Assembly (NCBI GenBank): GCA_017547975.1
Contig: JAFYNU010000456.1
Span: 1-7,137 of the forward strand
Direction: 5' to 3'
DNA from: Clostridia bacterium
GTDB taxonomy: Bacteria; Bacillota; Clostridia; Oscillospirales; QAMX01
Length of the DNA stretch: 7,137 nt
The number at the start of each line of letters is the position of its first letter. The first letter of the stretch is position 1. The position numbers and the translations under genes were made by a program. Positions 1 through 6,244 of this stretch are shown here, in pieces. The notes below the pieces were generated by a model. That model had not been told where the DNA came from. It was given only the letters and a program-made list of their open reading frames with translations, and searched no databases.

Positions 1-35
1 GACGGAGTTGTCGGATTATAAACCTTAATAGCCAT
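1..35 (-). CDS. rplB: Ribosomal protein L2, N-terminal fragment (runs off left edge)
   Basis: Only the first 11 codons and two bases of a twelfth lie in the window. They read MAIKVYNPTTP, the typical start of bacterial L2, a 23S rRNA-binding protein of the large subunit near the peptidyl transferase centre. The ATG (complement of 33-35) follows a GGAAGGAGAG ribosome binding site in the 20-bp gap after rplW. Position directly after rplW is the standard S10-operon order, which supports the identity despite the short length. The gene is cut by the window edge, not truncated biologically. Confidence 0.9.
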   Translation of the reverse strand, partial: MAIKVYNPTTP

Positions 36-55
36 TTTTTCTCTCTCCTTCCGTC

Positions 56-346
56 TTACATCATGCTATCGAAGAATTCGATGGTCTTGGAATCTTCGGT
101 GATGGTGACAATAGCCTTTTTCCAGTCAGGACGGAAACCGGTGTGGATACCCATTCTCTTTTCCTTGCCCTTGACGTTGATGGTGTTGACGCTCTTAACC
201 TTGATGCCGAAAATTTCTTCGCAGGCGTTCTTGATATCGATCTTGGTAGCTTCCTTGGCTACTTCGAAGGTGTATCTACGTTCCATGATGCCAGCGGTGG
301 ACTTTTCGGTGATGATGGGCTTCTTAATGATGTCGTACTTGTTCAT
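56..346 (-). CDS. rplW: 50S ribosomal protein L23
   Basis: L23 is a large-subunit protein at the polypeptide exit tunnel; in bacteria it contacts 23S rRNA domain III and forms part of the docking site for trigger factor and the signal recognition particle. The 96-residue product has the usual family length. It opens with the family's KKPIITEKS segment (residues 8-16) and carries the basic GFRPDWKKAIVTI stretch (about residues 70-82) typical of L23. The ATG overlaps the rplD stop codon by 4 bp (ATGA), which suggests translational coupling, and a GAGGAGG site sits 7 nt upstream inside the end of rplD. The TAA stop is followed after 20 bp by rplB. Nothing is missing or unusual. Confidence 0.97.
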   Translation of the reverse strand: MNKYDIIKKPIITEKSTAGIMERRYTFEVAKEATKIDIKNACEEIFGIKVKSVNTINVKGKEKRMGIHTGFRPDWKKAIVTITEDSKTIEFFDSMM

Positions 347-966
347 GCAAATACCTCCTCGAGCTTCGCGAGGGCTGCCTGGTCCAGAACGAGGTAGTCG
401 CTGCCGAGAACCTTGTAGGTATTGATCAGGGTCACATCGGTGGGATTGACCTTTTCAATGTTACGGGCGCTGCGGTAGAGCTTGTCGTTTTCGCCGGCAT
501 ACGCGAGCATGATCTTGCCTTCGGCCTTGACCGCCTTGAGGAACTTGGCGATCACAGAAGTCTTGTATTCTTCGGCCTGGATGGAATCAACCAGAATGAT
601 CTTGCCTTCAGCGGCCTTGTCGGAGAGAACCGACTTGAGAGCCAGGCGGCGGATCTTCTTATTGATGCTGTATCTGTATTCTCTGGGCTTGGGGGCAAAA
701 GCCACACCACCGTGGTGCCACTGGGGAGCGCGGATGGAACCCTGACGGGCGCGTCCGGTACCCTTCTGACGCCAGGGCTTACGGCCACCGCCGGAAACCT
801 CAGCTCTGGTGAGGGCCGACTGAGTACCCTGTCTCTGGTTAGCCAGGTAGTTCACGACTACGCTGTGCACAGCAGACATATTGGGTTCGATGCCGAAAAT
901 CGCATCGTTGAGTTCGGTTTCGCCGACAACCTTGCCGGTCATATCAAAGATATCAATCTTAGCCAT
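343..966 (-). CDS. rplD: 50S ribosomal protein L4
   Basis: L4 binds 23S rRNA early in assembly, and its extended loop lines the peptide exit tunnel. In gammaproteobacteria L4 also represses its own operon through the S10 leader. From the ATG chosen here (MAKIDIFDMTG) the protein is 207 aa, a normal L4 length. The loop is intact: GGGRKPWRQKGTGRARQGS (residues 59-77) includes Lys63, the position linked to macrolide resistance in E. coli and here of the sensitive type. A longer reading from a TTG at 993 would overlap the rplC stop by 4 bp and add nine residues, but the strong AGGAGG at 974-979 lies 7 nt before the ATG and would fall inside that extension, so the ATG is preferred. The gap from rplC is 23 bp. 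Confidence 0.96.
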   Translation of the reverse strand: MAKIDIFDMTGKVVGETELNDAIFGIEPNMSAVHSVVVNYLANQRQGTQSALTRAEVSGGGRKPWRQKGTGRARQGSIRAPQWHHGGVAFAPKPREYRYSINKKIRRLALKSVLSDKAAEGKIILVDSIQAEEYKTSVIAKFLKAVKAEGKIMLAYAGENDKLYRSARNIEKVNPTDVTLINTYKVLGSDYLVLDQAALAKLEEVFA

Positions 967-973
967 TTTATTT

Positions 974-979
974 CCTCCT
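974..979 (-). promoter_or_regulatory. Ribosome binding site deciding the rplD start
   Basis: On the minus strand, AGGAGG stands 7 nt upstream of the ATG at 966. This near-perfect Shine-Dalgarno fixes the start at the MAKIDIF methionine rather than the upstream TTG at 993. Confidence 0.85.
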
Positions 980-989
980 CGTCCTCGAA

Positions 990-1625
990 TCAAACGCGGG
1001 TGGTGTTCTTGATGACCACTGCGCCGCCCTTAGGTCCGGGGATCGCGCCGCGCACTGCGAGAAGATTCTTCTCAGCATCAACCTTCACGACGACCAGGTT
1101 CTGTACAGTGACCTGTTCAACGCCCATGTGTCCGGCCAGCTTCTTGCCAGGCATAACTCTGGAGGGGTCGGTGGAAGCGCCCATGGAACCGGGGCTTCTG
1201 TGTACAGGGCCTACACCGTGAGTATGGGTCTGAACCGCCTGGCCCCATCTCTTGACGACACCGGCGTAACCTTTACCCTTGGAAATACCGACGACGTCCA
1301 CGCGGTCGCCTTCGGCGAATACGTCTGCCTTGATGACGTCGCCGACGTTCATTTCAGCAGCATTCTCAAGCTTGAACTCCTTGAGGACCTTTACCGGGGC
1401 AACACCGGCCTTCTTGATGTGACCGAGTTCCGGCTTGTTGAGCTTTCTCTCCTCGACGGAGTCGAACCCTACCTGTACGGCATTGTAGCCTTCCTTTTCA
1501 ACCGTCTTCTTCTGCAGGACCACGCAGGGGCCGGCTTCAATAACGGTTACGGGAATGACCTTTCCGTTTTCATCGAAGATCTGGGTCATACCGACCTTTT
1601 TTCCGATGATCGCTTTGTTAAGCAT
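990..1625 (-). CDS. rplC: 50S ribosomal protein L3
   Basis: L3 is a primary assembly protein of the large subunit that binds 23S rRNA and reaches towards the peptidyl transferase centre. The 211-residue product starts with KAIIGKKVGMTQIF, the family's N-terminal block, and contains GISKGKGYAGVVKRW (about residues 113-127) and the extension GSMGASTDPSRVMPGKKLAG (146-165). By eye, Ala150 occupies the place where E. coli L3 has the Gln150 methylated by PrmB; this is common outside proteobacteria and means that modification is not expected here. The ATG follows an AAAGGAG site. The gene is 72 nt downstream of rpsJ, the widest gap in this operon segment, and 23 bp before rplD. Confidence 0.97.
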   Translation of the reverse strand: MLNKAIIGKKVGMTQIFDENGKVIPVTVIEAGPCVVLQKKTVEKEGYNAVQVGFDSVEERKLNKPELGHIKKAGVAPVKVLKEFKLENAAEMNVGDVIKADVFAEGDRVDVVGISKGKGYAGVVKRWGQAVQTHTHGVGPVHRSPGSMGASTDPSRVMPGKKLAGHMGVEQVTVQNLVVVKVDAEKNLLAVRGAIPGPKGGAVVIKNTTRV

Positions 1626-1650
1626 GTGTTTTTTCTCCTTTCAGCTATTG

Positions 1651-1689
1651 GTTGGCATTTTGCCAACTTGACCGTCGGCTCTTGGCCGA
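1651..1689 (-). promoter_or_regulatory. Two tandem hairpins between rpsJ and rplC
   Basis: In the 72-nt rpsJ-rplC gap, the mRNA (minus strand) can form two hairpins. The first is TCGGC/GCCGA (1685-1689 with 1675-1679, 5 bp, 5-nt loop). The second is GTTGGCA-AAA-TGCCAAC (1651-1667, a perfect 7-bp stem with a 3-nt loop), ending about 12 nt before the AAAGGAG ribosome binding site of rplC. The GCCAA of the first hairpin could instead pair with the TTGGC arm of the second, so the two could be alternatives. No U-tract follows, so neither looks like an intrinsic terminator. Possible roles are RNA processing, mRNA stability or control of rplC translation; which one is unknown. Confidence 0.5.
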
Positions 1690-1697
1690 TTTTACAA

Positions 1698-2006
1698 TTA
1701 AAGCTTTATTTCAATTTCCACGCCGGCGGGAAGATCCAGGGTTGTGAGAGCTTCCATCGTTTTGGCGGTGGGCTTTAATATGTCGATGAGTCTTTTGTGG
1801 GTGCGTCTTTCAAACTGTTCACGGCTGTCCTTGTACTTATGAACAGCGCGCAGAATGGTGACGACTTCCTTCTTAGTGGGAAGGGGGATGGGGCCGACGA
1901 TTTCGGCTCCGGTGCGCTTTGCGGTTTCTACGATGCGTTCAGCAGACTGATCTGCCAGCTGATGATCGTAAGCCTTCAGACGAATTCTGATCTTATCCTG
2001 TGCCAT
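1698..2006 (-). CDS. rpsJ: 30S ribosomal protein S10
   Basis: S10 is a small-subunit head protein; in E. coli it also acts as NusE, pairing with NusB in transcription antitermination. The 102-residue product has standard length. Recognisable blocks are KIRIRLKAYDH (5-15), VGPIPLPTKKE (38-48) and the loop VHKYKDSREQFE (55-66), whose residues 57-60 are the usual site of tetracycline/tigecycline resistance changes and here look like ordinary Gram-positive residues. The ATG is preceded by AGGAGG about 6 nt upstream. It is the first gene of the operon, with a long structured leader upstream, and no tuf or fus gene precedes it in this window. Confidence 0.98.
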   Translation of the reverse strand: MAQDKIRIRLKAYDHQLADQSAERIVETAKRTGAEIVGPIPLPTKKEVVTILRAVHKYKDSREQFERRTHKRLIDILKPTAKTMEALTTLDLPAGVEIEIKL

Positions 2007-2060
2007 GTTTTCCTCCTGATTTTCACCTTTCGATGTGTTTTGGTGGGTTCCGGAGGGAAA

Positions 2061-2132
2061 CGCGTTTTGAAAGATACCTTATGTTGTGGTTTCTCTTTCC
2101 GGCAGCCACATTATCTTGTACGCTCTCCCGCG
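2061..2132 (-). promoter_or_regulatory. Multi-stem RNA element in the S10 leader
   Basis: Nested complementary segments suggest an imperfect stem: CGCG (2061-2064) with CGCG (2129-2132), AAGATA (2071-2076) with TATCTT (2112-2117), and TGTGG (2085-2089) with CCACA (2106-2110). Internal loops are several nucleotides each, and alternatives exist, such as GGGA at 2055-2058 with TCCC at 2126-2129. It follows directly after the 67-nt hairpin in the transcript. Individual stems are short, so support is modest. Confidence 0.35.
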
Positions 2133-2139
2133 TGTTTTA

Positions 2140-2206
2140 TCCTCTTACAAAATTTTAACCGCATTGCCGTTGGTTTTCAATCAGCAATCCGGTTACGGTA
2201 AGAGGA
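2140..2206 (-). promoter_or_regulatory. 67-nt interrupted hairpin in the S10 leader
   Basis: Three nested, collinear stems are visible. The outer TCCTCTTAC (2140-2148) pairs with GTAAGAGGA (2198-2206), 9 bp. Inside it, TAACCG (2156-2161) pairs with CGGTTA (2190-2195), 6 bp. After a single 1x1 mismatch (2162/2189, G-G in the transcript), ATTGC (2163-2167) pairs with GCAAT (2184-2188), 5 bp. The outer and middle stems are separated by an asymmetric internal loop (7 versus 2 nt), and the terminal loop is 16 nt. Twenty pairs with bulge-like interruptions look like a protein- or ligand-binding RNA rather than a terminator; no U-tract follows. Binding by an operon-encoded r-protein is a hypothesis. 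Confidence 0.6.
2152..2180 (-). promoter_or_regulatory. Possible second S10-operon promoter
   Basis: On the minus strand, TTGAAA (2175-2180) and TAAAAT (2152-2157) are separated by exactly 17 bp, which would start transcription near 2145 and give a leader of about 138 nt. The elements lie inside the 67-nt hairpin, with -35 bases in its loop and the -10 spanning the internal loop, so the match could be a by-product of the AT-rich loop. It is weaker than the promoter at 2404-2432. Confidence 0.3.
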
Positions 2207-2338
2207 AACCAGCGGACGTGCTTCGTCAAAACGCGAAGCCGTATCCGCGAACGCTGAGAGCACGCAATAAGGGCATGCCATCGCCAATTTCCCAACCGCC
2301 CGATTCACGACTGATTAACAGTCCGGACATACTCCACG

Positions 2339-2359
2339 AAAAAACCTCGCTTCCGCGAG
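2339..2359 (-). terminator. Attenuator-like hairpin near the start of the S10 leader
   Basis: The transcript forms CTCGC-GGAA-GCGAG (2346-2359), a 5-bp, mostly GC stem closed by a GNRA-type loop, followed by one G and six U (2344-2339). It would lie about 40 nt after the predicted start site. The stem is short for an efficient terminator. An upstream GCGA (2367-2370) could pair with the TCGC of the 5' arm as an alternative. It could be an attenuator or just a stabilising hairpin. Confidence 0.4.
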
Positions 2360-2403
2360 CAACCTTTCGCTTCATCGCAATTTGCCCACACAGGGACACA
2401 TAT

Positions 2404-2432
2404 ATCATACCACAACCCCCTATAAATGTCAA
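2404..2432 (-). promoter_or_regulatory. Main S10-operon promoter (sigma-A type)
   Basis: On the minus strand, TTGACA (2427-2432) and TATGAT (2404-2409) are separated by 17 bp, a perfect -35 and a near-consensus -10. The sequence just upstream (2433-2465) is rich in A and T runs, compatible with an UP element, as expected for a strong r-protein promoter. Predicted start is about 2397-2399. It is divergent from the dnaE promoter, with 117 bp between the two -35 boxes. Confidence 0.85.
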
Positions 2433-2549
2433 GCATTTCTTTTTCAAAAGTTCGGAAAATTTTCAACAAAAGCAGTTGTGTCATTTCTTTTCTTCGGGAG
2501 AATCTGCACAACCATCCATAAATTTCCCCTCTAAATTCCCTCTTTTCGA

Positions 2550-2578
2550 TTGACACCTCTTCTCTTTTATTATAAAAT
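2550..2578 (+). promoter_or_regulatory. dnaE promoter (sigma-A type)
   Basis: TTGACA (2550-2555) and TAAAAT (2573-2578) are separated by 17 bp, with an AT-rich spacer. The predicted start is near 2585, giving a leader of about 53 nt before the dnaE ATG at 2638. Confidence 0.82.
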
Positions 2579-2592
2579 AGAAGAAGCAAAGA

Positions 2593-2622
2593 TTCCGAAA
2601 TTTTATTCGGTTTTCTTCGGAA
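2593..2622 (+). promoter_or_regulatory. Hairpin in the dnaE leader reaching the ribosome binding site
   Basis: TTCCGAA (2593-2599) can pair with TTCGGAA (2616-2622), whose last two A bases belong to the AAAGGAGG ribosome binding site (2621-2628). A competing pairing, CCGAA (2595-2599) with TTCGG (2606-2610), is possible because TTCGG is present twice. The first fold would partly crowd the Shine-Dalgarno and the second would leave it free. A regulatory role is only an inference. Confidence 0.4.
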
Positions 2623-2637
2623 AGGAGGCGCCGCAAA

Positions 2638-5600
2638 ATGGGCGAAAGCTTTGTGCATCTGCACGTTCATACCGAATATAGTCTGTTGGATGGCGCCTGC
2701 AAAATATCCAAACTCATGGAGCGGGTCAAATCTCTTGGCCAAAGCGCCGTTGCCATTACCGACCATGGCAGCATGTTCGGCGTCATCGAATTTTACCGGG
2801 CGGCAAAGGCTGCCGGGATCAAACCCATCATCGGCTGTGAGGTCTACGTGGCTCCCCGCACCCGGTTTGACAAAACCTACGACCGGGATTACGAAGCCTA
2901 TCACCTGATTCTTTTGTGCGAGAACCAAACCGGCTACAAAAACCTGATGAAGCTGGTTTCCGCCGCCTACGTGGAGGGCTTTTACAACAAGCCCCGTGTA
3001 GATATGGACCTTCTGGCCGCACACCACGAGGGTCTTATCGCCCTTTCGGCCTGCATTGCCGGCGCCATTCCCCGCCGGATCCTGGCAAACGACTACGACG
3101 GGGCCAAGGAATATACCCTTCGTATGCTGGAGATTTTCGGAGAAGGCAACTTCTTCCTGGAAATTCAGGATCATACCCTGCCCGAACAGGCTACCGCCAA
3201 TCAGGGACTTTTGCGCCTCCATGCCGAGACCGGGATTCCCCTGGTGGTCACCAACGACGCCCACTATTTAACAAAGGAAGACAGCTTTGCCCAGGACGTT
3301 CTGATGTGCATCCAGACCAACAAGACGGTGGATGAGCCCAACCGGATGAAGCTGGAACCAGCGGAATTTTATATCAAATCCACCGAAGAAATGCGCTCGC
3401 TCTTCCCCAATCTTCCGGAGGCGGCCGACAATACCGAAAAAATTGCCCAGCGTTGCCAGGTGGAGTTCGAATTCGGCAAGTACCACCTGCCGGTTTTCCC
3501 CCTGCCTGAAGGGGAGACCGACGCCTTTACCTATCTCCGCAAGCTCTGTCTTGCGGGACTGGAGCGTATCTACGACCCTGTTACCGAAGAACACCGCACC
3601 CAGTTGGAATACGAGCTGGGGGTCATTCGGGACATGGGCTTTGTAGATTACTTCCTGATCACCCACGATTTCATTCATTTTGCGAAAACCCACGATATCC
3701 CGGTGGGGCCGGGGCGGGGTTCGGCGGCAGGAAGCCTGGTGGCTTATGCCCTGAACATCACCACCATCGACCCCTTCCGATACCGTTTATATTTTGAGCG
3801 CTTCCTAAACCCCGAACGCATCAGCATGCCCGATATCGACATGGACTTCTGCCCCGAGCGGCGGCAGGAGGTCATTGACTACGTCACCGAAAAATACGGC
3901 AAGGACCACGTGGTGCAGATCATCACTTTTGGCACCATGAAGGCCCGCATCGCCGTGCGGGACGTGGGCCGTGCCCTGGGCATTTCCTATGCCGAATGCG
4001 ATGCGGTGGCTAAGTCCATTCCCTTCGACCCCAAAATGACCATTGCCAAAGCCCTGGATGCTTCCCCCCAGCTAGCCAGCATGTACGCCGCCGACGAAAA
4101 GATCCGTCAGCTCATCGACACCGCCGAGCTTTTGGAGGGAATGCCCCGTCATGCCTCCACCCATGCGGCAGGGGTGGTAATCTCGGCCTCCCCGGCCAGC
4201 GACTTCGTTCCCCTGGCCCGCAACGACGAAAGCATCGTTACCCAGTTCACCATGACCACCATCGAAGAACTGGGGCTTTTGAAGATGGACTTTCTGGGGC
4301 TTCGCAACCTGACCATCATATCGGACGCCGAAAAGGCCATCCGCCACCATACCCCCGACTTTTCGGTGGATAAGCTCCCCGACGACGACCCCGAAACCTT
4401 CAAAATGCTTTCCGAAGGAAAGACTGTTGGCGTCTTCCAGCTGGAAAGCGCCGGCATGACCTCGGTCTGTGTTTCCATGCGGGCCCAGTCCATCGAAGAG
4501 GTTACCGCACTCATCGCCCTGTACCGGCCGGGGCCCATGGAATCGATTCCCAAATACATTTATAATAAGCAGCATCCCGACGAGGTTACTTACGCCCACC
4601 CTCTGCTCAAGGACATTCTGGACCTTTCCTACGGTTGTATCGTTTACCAGGAGCAGGTCATGGAAATTTTCCGGGTGCTGGCGGGCTACTCCCTGGGGCG
4701 AGCCGACCTGGTACGCCGGGCCATGGGTAAAAAGAAGATGGACGTTCTGGTCAAAGAACAGGAAAACTTCATCCATGGCAATCCTGCCGAAGGCATCAGG
4801 GGATGTCTGGCCAACGGGGTCCCGGAGGATGTGGCGGCAAACCTTTTTGAGCAGATCAAGGAGTTTGCCAACTACGCCTTCAACAAGGCCCACGCCTCCG
4901 CCTACGCGGTGGTGGCCTACCAGACAGCCTACCTGAAATGCCATTATCCCCGGGAATATATGGCGGCCCTTCTCACCAGTGTGCTGGGGGATGCCGCCAA
5001 GGTTTCGGAATACATTGCCTCCTGCGAAGAGATGGGCATTAAGGTTTTGCCCCCCGACGTGAACTCCTCCTACGGCGGCTTCACCGTGGTGGGAAACGAC
5101 ATCCGATTTGGTCTGGTAGCCCTGAAAAACGTGGGTGCCGGATTTATCGAATCGCTGGTGGCCGAGCGGGAGGAGGGCGGACCCTTCCTTTCCTTCCAGA
5201 GCTTTATCGAGCGGATGTACCCCCGGGAAATCAACCGCCGGGCCATCGAAGCCCTGATCAAAAGCGGGGCTATGGATTCCTTTGGCCTCTTCCGGTCCCA
5301 GATGCTTTTGATGTACGACCCCATTGCCGATGCGGTAGGAACCCAGGCCAAAACCGTAGCCGAAGGCCAGCTTGGCTTTTTCGGTGCGGAAGACTTTATG
5401 TCCCAAAGCGACCTGATCGCCCCCCCGAATACCCAGGAGTTTTCCCGGTACGACCTGCTTTCCATGGAAAAGGAAACCACCGGGCTCTATCTTTCGGGAC
5501 ATCCTATGCAGGAATACACCCAGACTCTGAAAAGCGCCGGTGCCGTCTCCATCGGAGAGATCCTAAAGGAGTACGCCCCTGCCGAAGAGGACTCCGAAGC

Positions 5601-6225
5601 CCTCTACGAGACCTCCAAACGCTTCCAGGACGGGGAAACCCTGCTGATTGCGGGCATTATCGGTGCCGTCAAAACCAAAACCACCAAATCGGGCTCCGCC
5701 ATGGCCTATATCACCCTGGAAGACATGGACGGAAGCATGGAGATTCTGTGCTTCTCCCGTACCCTTTCGGAGTGCGGCATCTACGTCCGGGCAGACAATG
5801 CGGTGGCGGTCCTTGGCAAGCTGACGGTGCGGGAAGATGAAAAGCCCAAGCTGATTGCCGACCTGATCGCCCCGGCATCCACCCCTCCCTCCCTGGCAGA
5901 AAAAAAGCGGTATGCTCCCCGGCCTGCCGCCCCGCGCCAGACGCCCGATTCGCCTCCGCCGTCCCAGACTCCGGATAACCCCGTGGGCACGCCTCCCTCC
6001 CGGGAAAAGCCCCGTAAGCTTTACCTGCGGTTTGGAGATGCCAACCGGCACAACCTGAACCGGGTCGTTTCGCTTCTATCCTACCTTTCGGGAACCACGC
6101 CCGTGATCTTTTACGACGAATCCGAGAAAAAGTACGCCTCTGCCGAGCTCCCCGTGGAGCTGTCGGACGCCCTGCTTGCCGGTCTGATCCGGCTGATGGG
6201 GGAGGCAAACGTCGTGCTAAAATGA
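2638..6225 (+). CDS. dnaE: DNA polymerase III subunit alpha, DnaE type
   Basis: DnaE is the cytoplasmic C-family replicative polymerase subunit that extends DNA at the replication fork. The 1195-aa product contains an N-terminal PHP domain (about 5-210) with a full set of likely metal ligands (H9, H11, D18, H43, E68, H89, C139, D207, H209). The polymerase core has GPGRGSAAGS (357-366) and catalytic acids D401, D403 (PDIDMDF) and D551 (KMDFLGL), plus GVFQLES (598-604), YRPGPM (629-634) and FNKAHASAYA (748-757). An OB fold follows (about 1000-1080), then a proline-rich linker (1083-1125) and a C-terminal domain (1127-1195). No DnaQ-like exonuclease is inserted, so it is not PolC; Firmicutes usually also have PolC, expected elsewhere. 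AAAGGAGG lies 9 nt before the ATG. It is divergent from the S10 operon and probably co-transcribed with the lipoprotein gene. Confidence 0.98.
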   Translation: MGESFVHLHVHTEYSLLDGACKISKLMERVKSLGQSAVAITDHGSMFGVIEFYRAAKAAGIKPIIGCEVYVAPRTRFDKTYDRDYEAYHLILLCENQTGYKNLMKLVSAAYVEGFYNKPRVDMDLLAAHHEGLIALSACIAGAIPRRILANDYDGAKEYTLRMLEIFGEGNFFLEIQDHTLPEQATANQGLLRLHAETGIPLVVTNDAHYLTKEDSFAQDVLMCIQTNKTVDEPNRMKLEPAEFYIKSTEEMRSLFPNLPEAADNTEKIAQRCQVEFEFGKYHLPVFPLPEGETDAFTYLRKLCLAGLERIYDPVTEEHRTQLEYELGVIRDMGFVDYFLITHDFIHFAKTHDIPVGPGRGSAAGSLVAYALNITTIDPFRYRLYFERFLNPERISMPDIDMDFCPERRQEVIDYVTEKYGKDHVVQIITFGTMKARIAVRDVGRALGISYAECDAVAKSIPFDPKMTIAKALDASPQLASMYAADEKIRQLIDTAELLEGMPRHASTHAAGVVISASPASDFVPLARNDESIVTQFTMTTIEELGLLKMDFLGLRNLTIISDAEKAIRHHTPDFSVDKLPDDDPETFKMLSEGKTVGVFQLESAGMTSVCVSMRAQSIEEVTALIALYRPGPMESIPKYIYNKQHPDEVTYAHPLLKDILDLSYGCIVYQEQVMEIFRVLAGYSLGRADLVRRAMGKKKMDVLVKEQENFIHGNPAEGIRGCLANGVPEDVAANLFEQIKEFANYAFNKAHASAYAVVAYQTAYLKCHYPREYMAALLTSVLGDAAKVSEYIASCEEMGIKVLPPDVNSSYGGFTVVGNDIRFGLVALKNVGAGFIESLVAEREEGGPFLSFQSFIERMYPREINRRAIEALIKSGAMDSFGLFRSQMLLMYDPIADAVGTQAKTVAEGQLGFFGAEDFMSQSDLIAPPNTQEFSRYDLLSMEKETTGLYLSGHPMQEYTQTLKSAGAVSIGEILKEYAPAEEDSEALYETSKRFQDGETLLIAGIIGAVKTKTTKSGSAMAYITLEDMDGSMEILCFSRTLSECGIYVRADNAVAVLGKLTVREDEKPKLIADLIAPASTPPSLAEKKRYAPRPAAPRQTPDSPPPSQTPDNPVGTPPSREKPRKLYLRFGDANRHNLNRVVSLLSYLSGTTPVIFYDESEKKYASAELPVELSDALLAGLIRLMGEANVVLK

Positions 6226-6244
6226 CGATGAAAGAAGGTTTTCC

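Larger units (their letters stand above)
2007..2397 (-). promoter_or_regulatory. Long structured 5' leader of the S10 operon
   Basis: If transcription starts about 7 nt past the -10 at 2404-2409, the rpsJ mRNA has a leader of about 390 nt. The region holds no convincing gene. It contains, in transcript order, a short GC hairpin with a U-tract (2339-2359), GACTG/CAGTC (2309-2323), GCTTCG/CGAAGC (2220-2239), a 20-bp interrupted hairpin (2140-2206) and a multi-stem element (2061-2132). Leaders of S10 operons in gammaproteobacteria are bound by L4; whether this leader works similarly is inference. It does not match any riboswitch consensus I can recognise; no T-box motif was seen. Confidence 0.55.

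Noticed and set aside
967..993. Extended rplD start at a TTG codon
   Set aside because: The strong AGGAGG and the ATG at 966 give the normal 207-aa L4; the extension would put the ribosome binding site inside the coding region.
2226..2447. 73-codon minus-strand reading frame upstream of rpsJ
   Set aside because: Its start lies upstream of the predicted S10 promoter and the frame spans both promoter boxes; there is no ribosome binding site and no recognisable protein. Only the internal 49-codon part could be transcribed, and it is kept as a weak observation.
2455..2464. GAAAATTTTC palindrome between the divergent promoters, a possible operator
   Set aside because: A short AT palindrome in an AT-rich stretch occurs easily by chance and matches no operator I know; it may simply be part of an UP element.
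2086..2553. 155-codon plus-strand frame in the intergenic region
   Set aside because: It runs through both divergent promoters and the structured leader, has low-complexity composition and no ribosome binding site.
2305..3264. 319-codon minus-strand frame overlapping dnaE and the intergenic region
   Set aside because: It is antisense to the well-supported PHP domain of dnaE; its length reflects the codon bias and GC content of dnaE.
4072..5502. 476-codon minus-strand frame inside dnaE
   Set aside because: It is antisense to the catalytic core of dnaE, has no ribosome binding site and no family resemblance; a typical shadow of a GC-rich gene.
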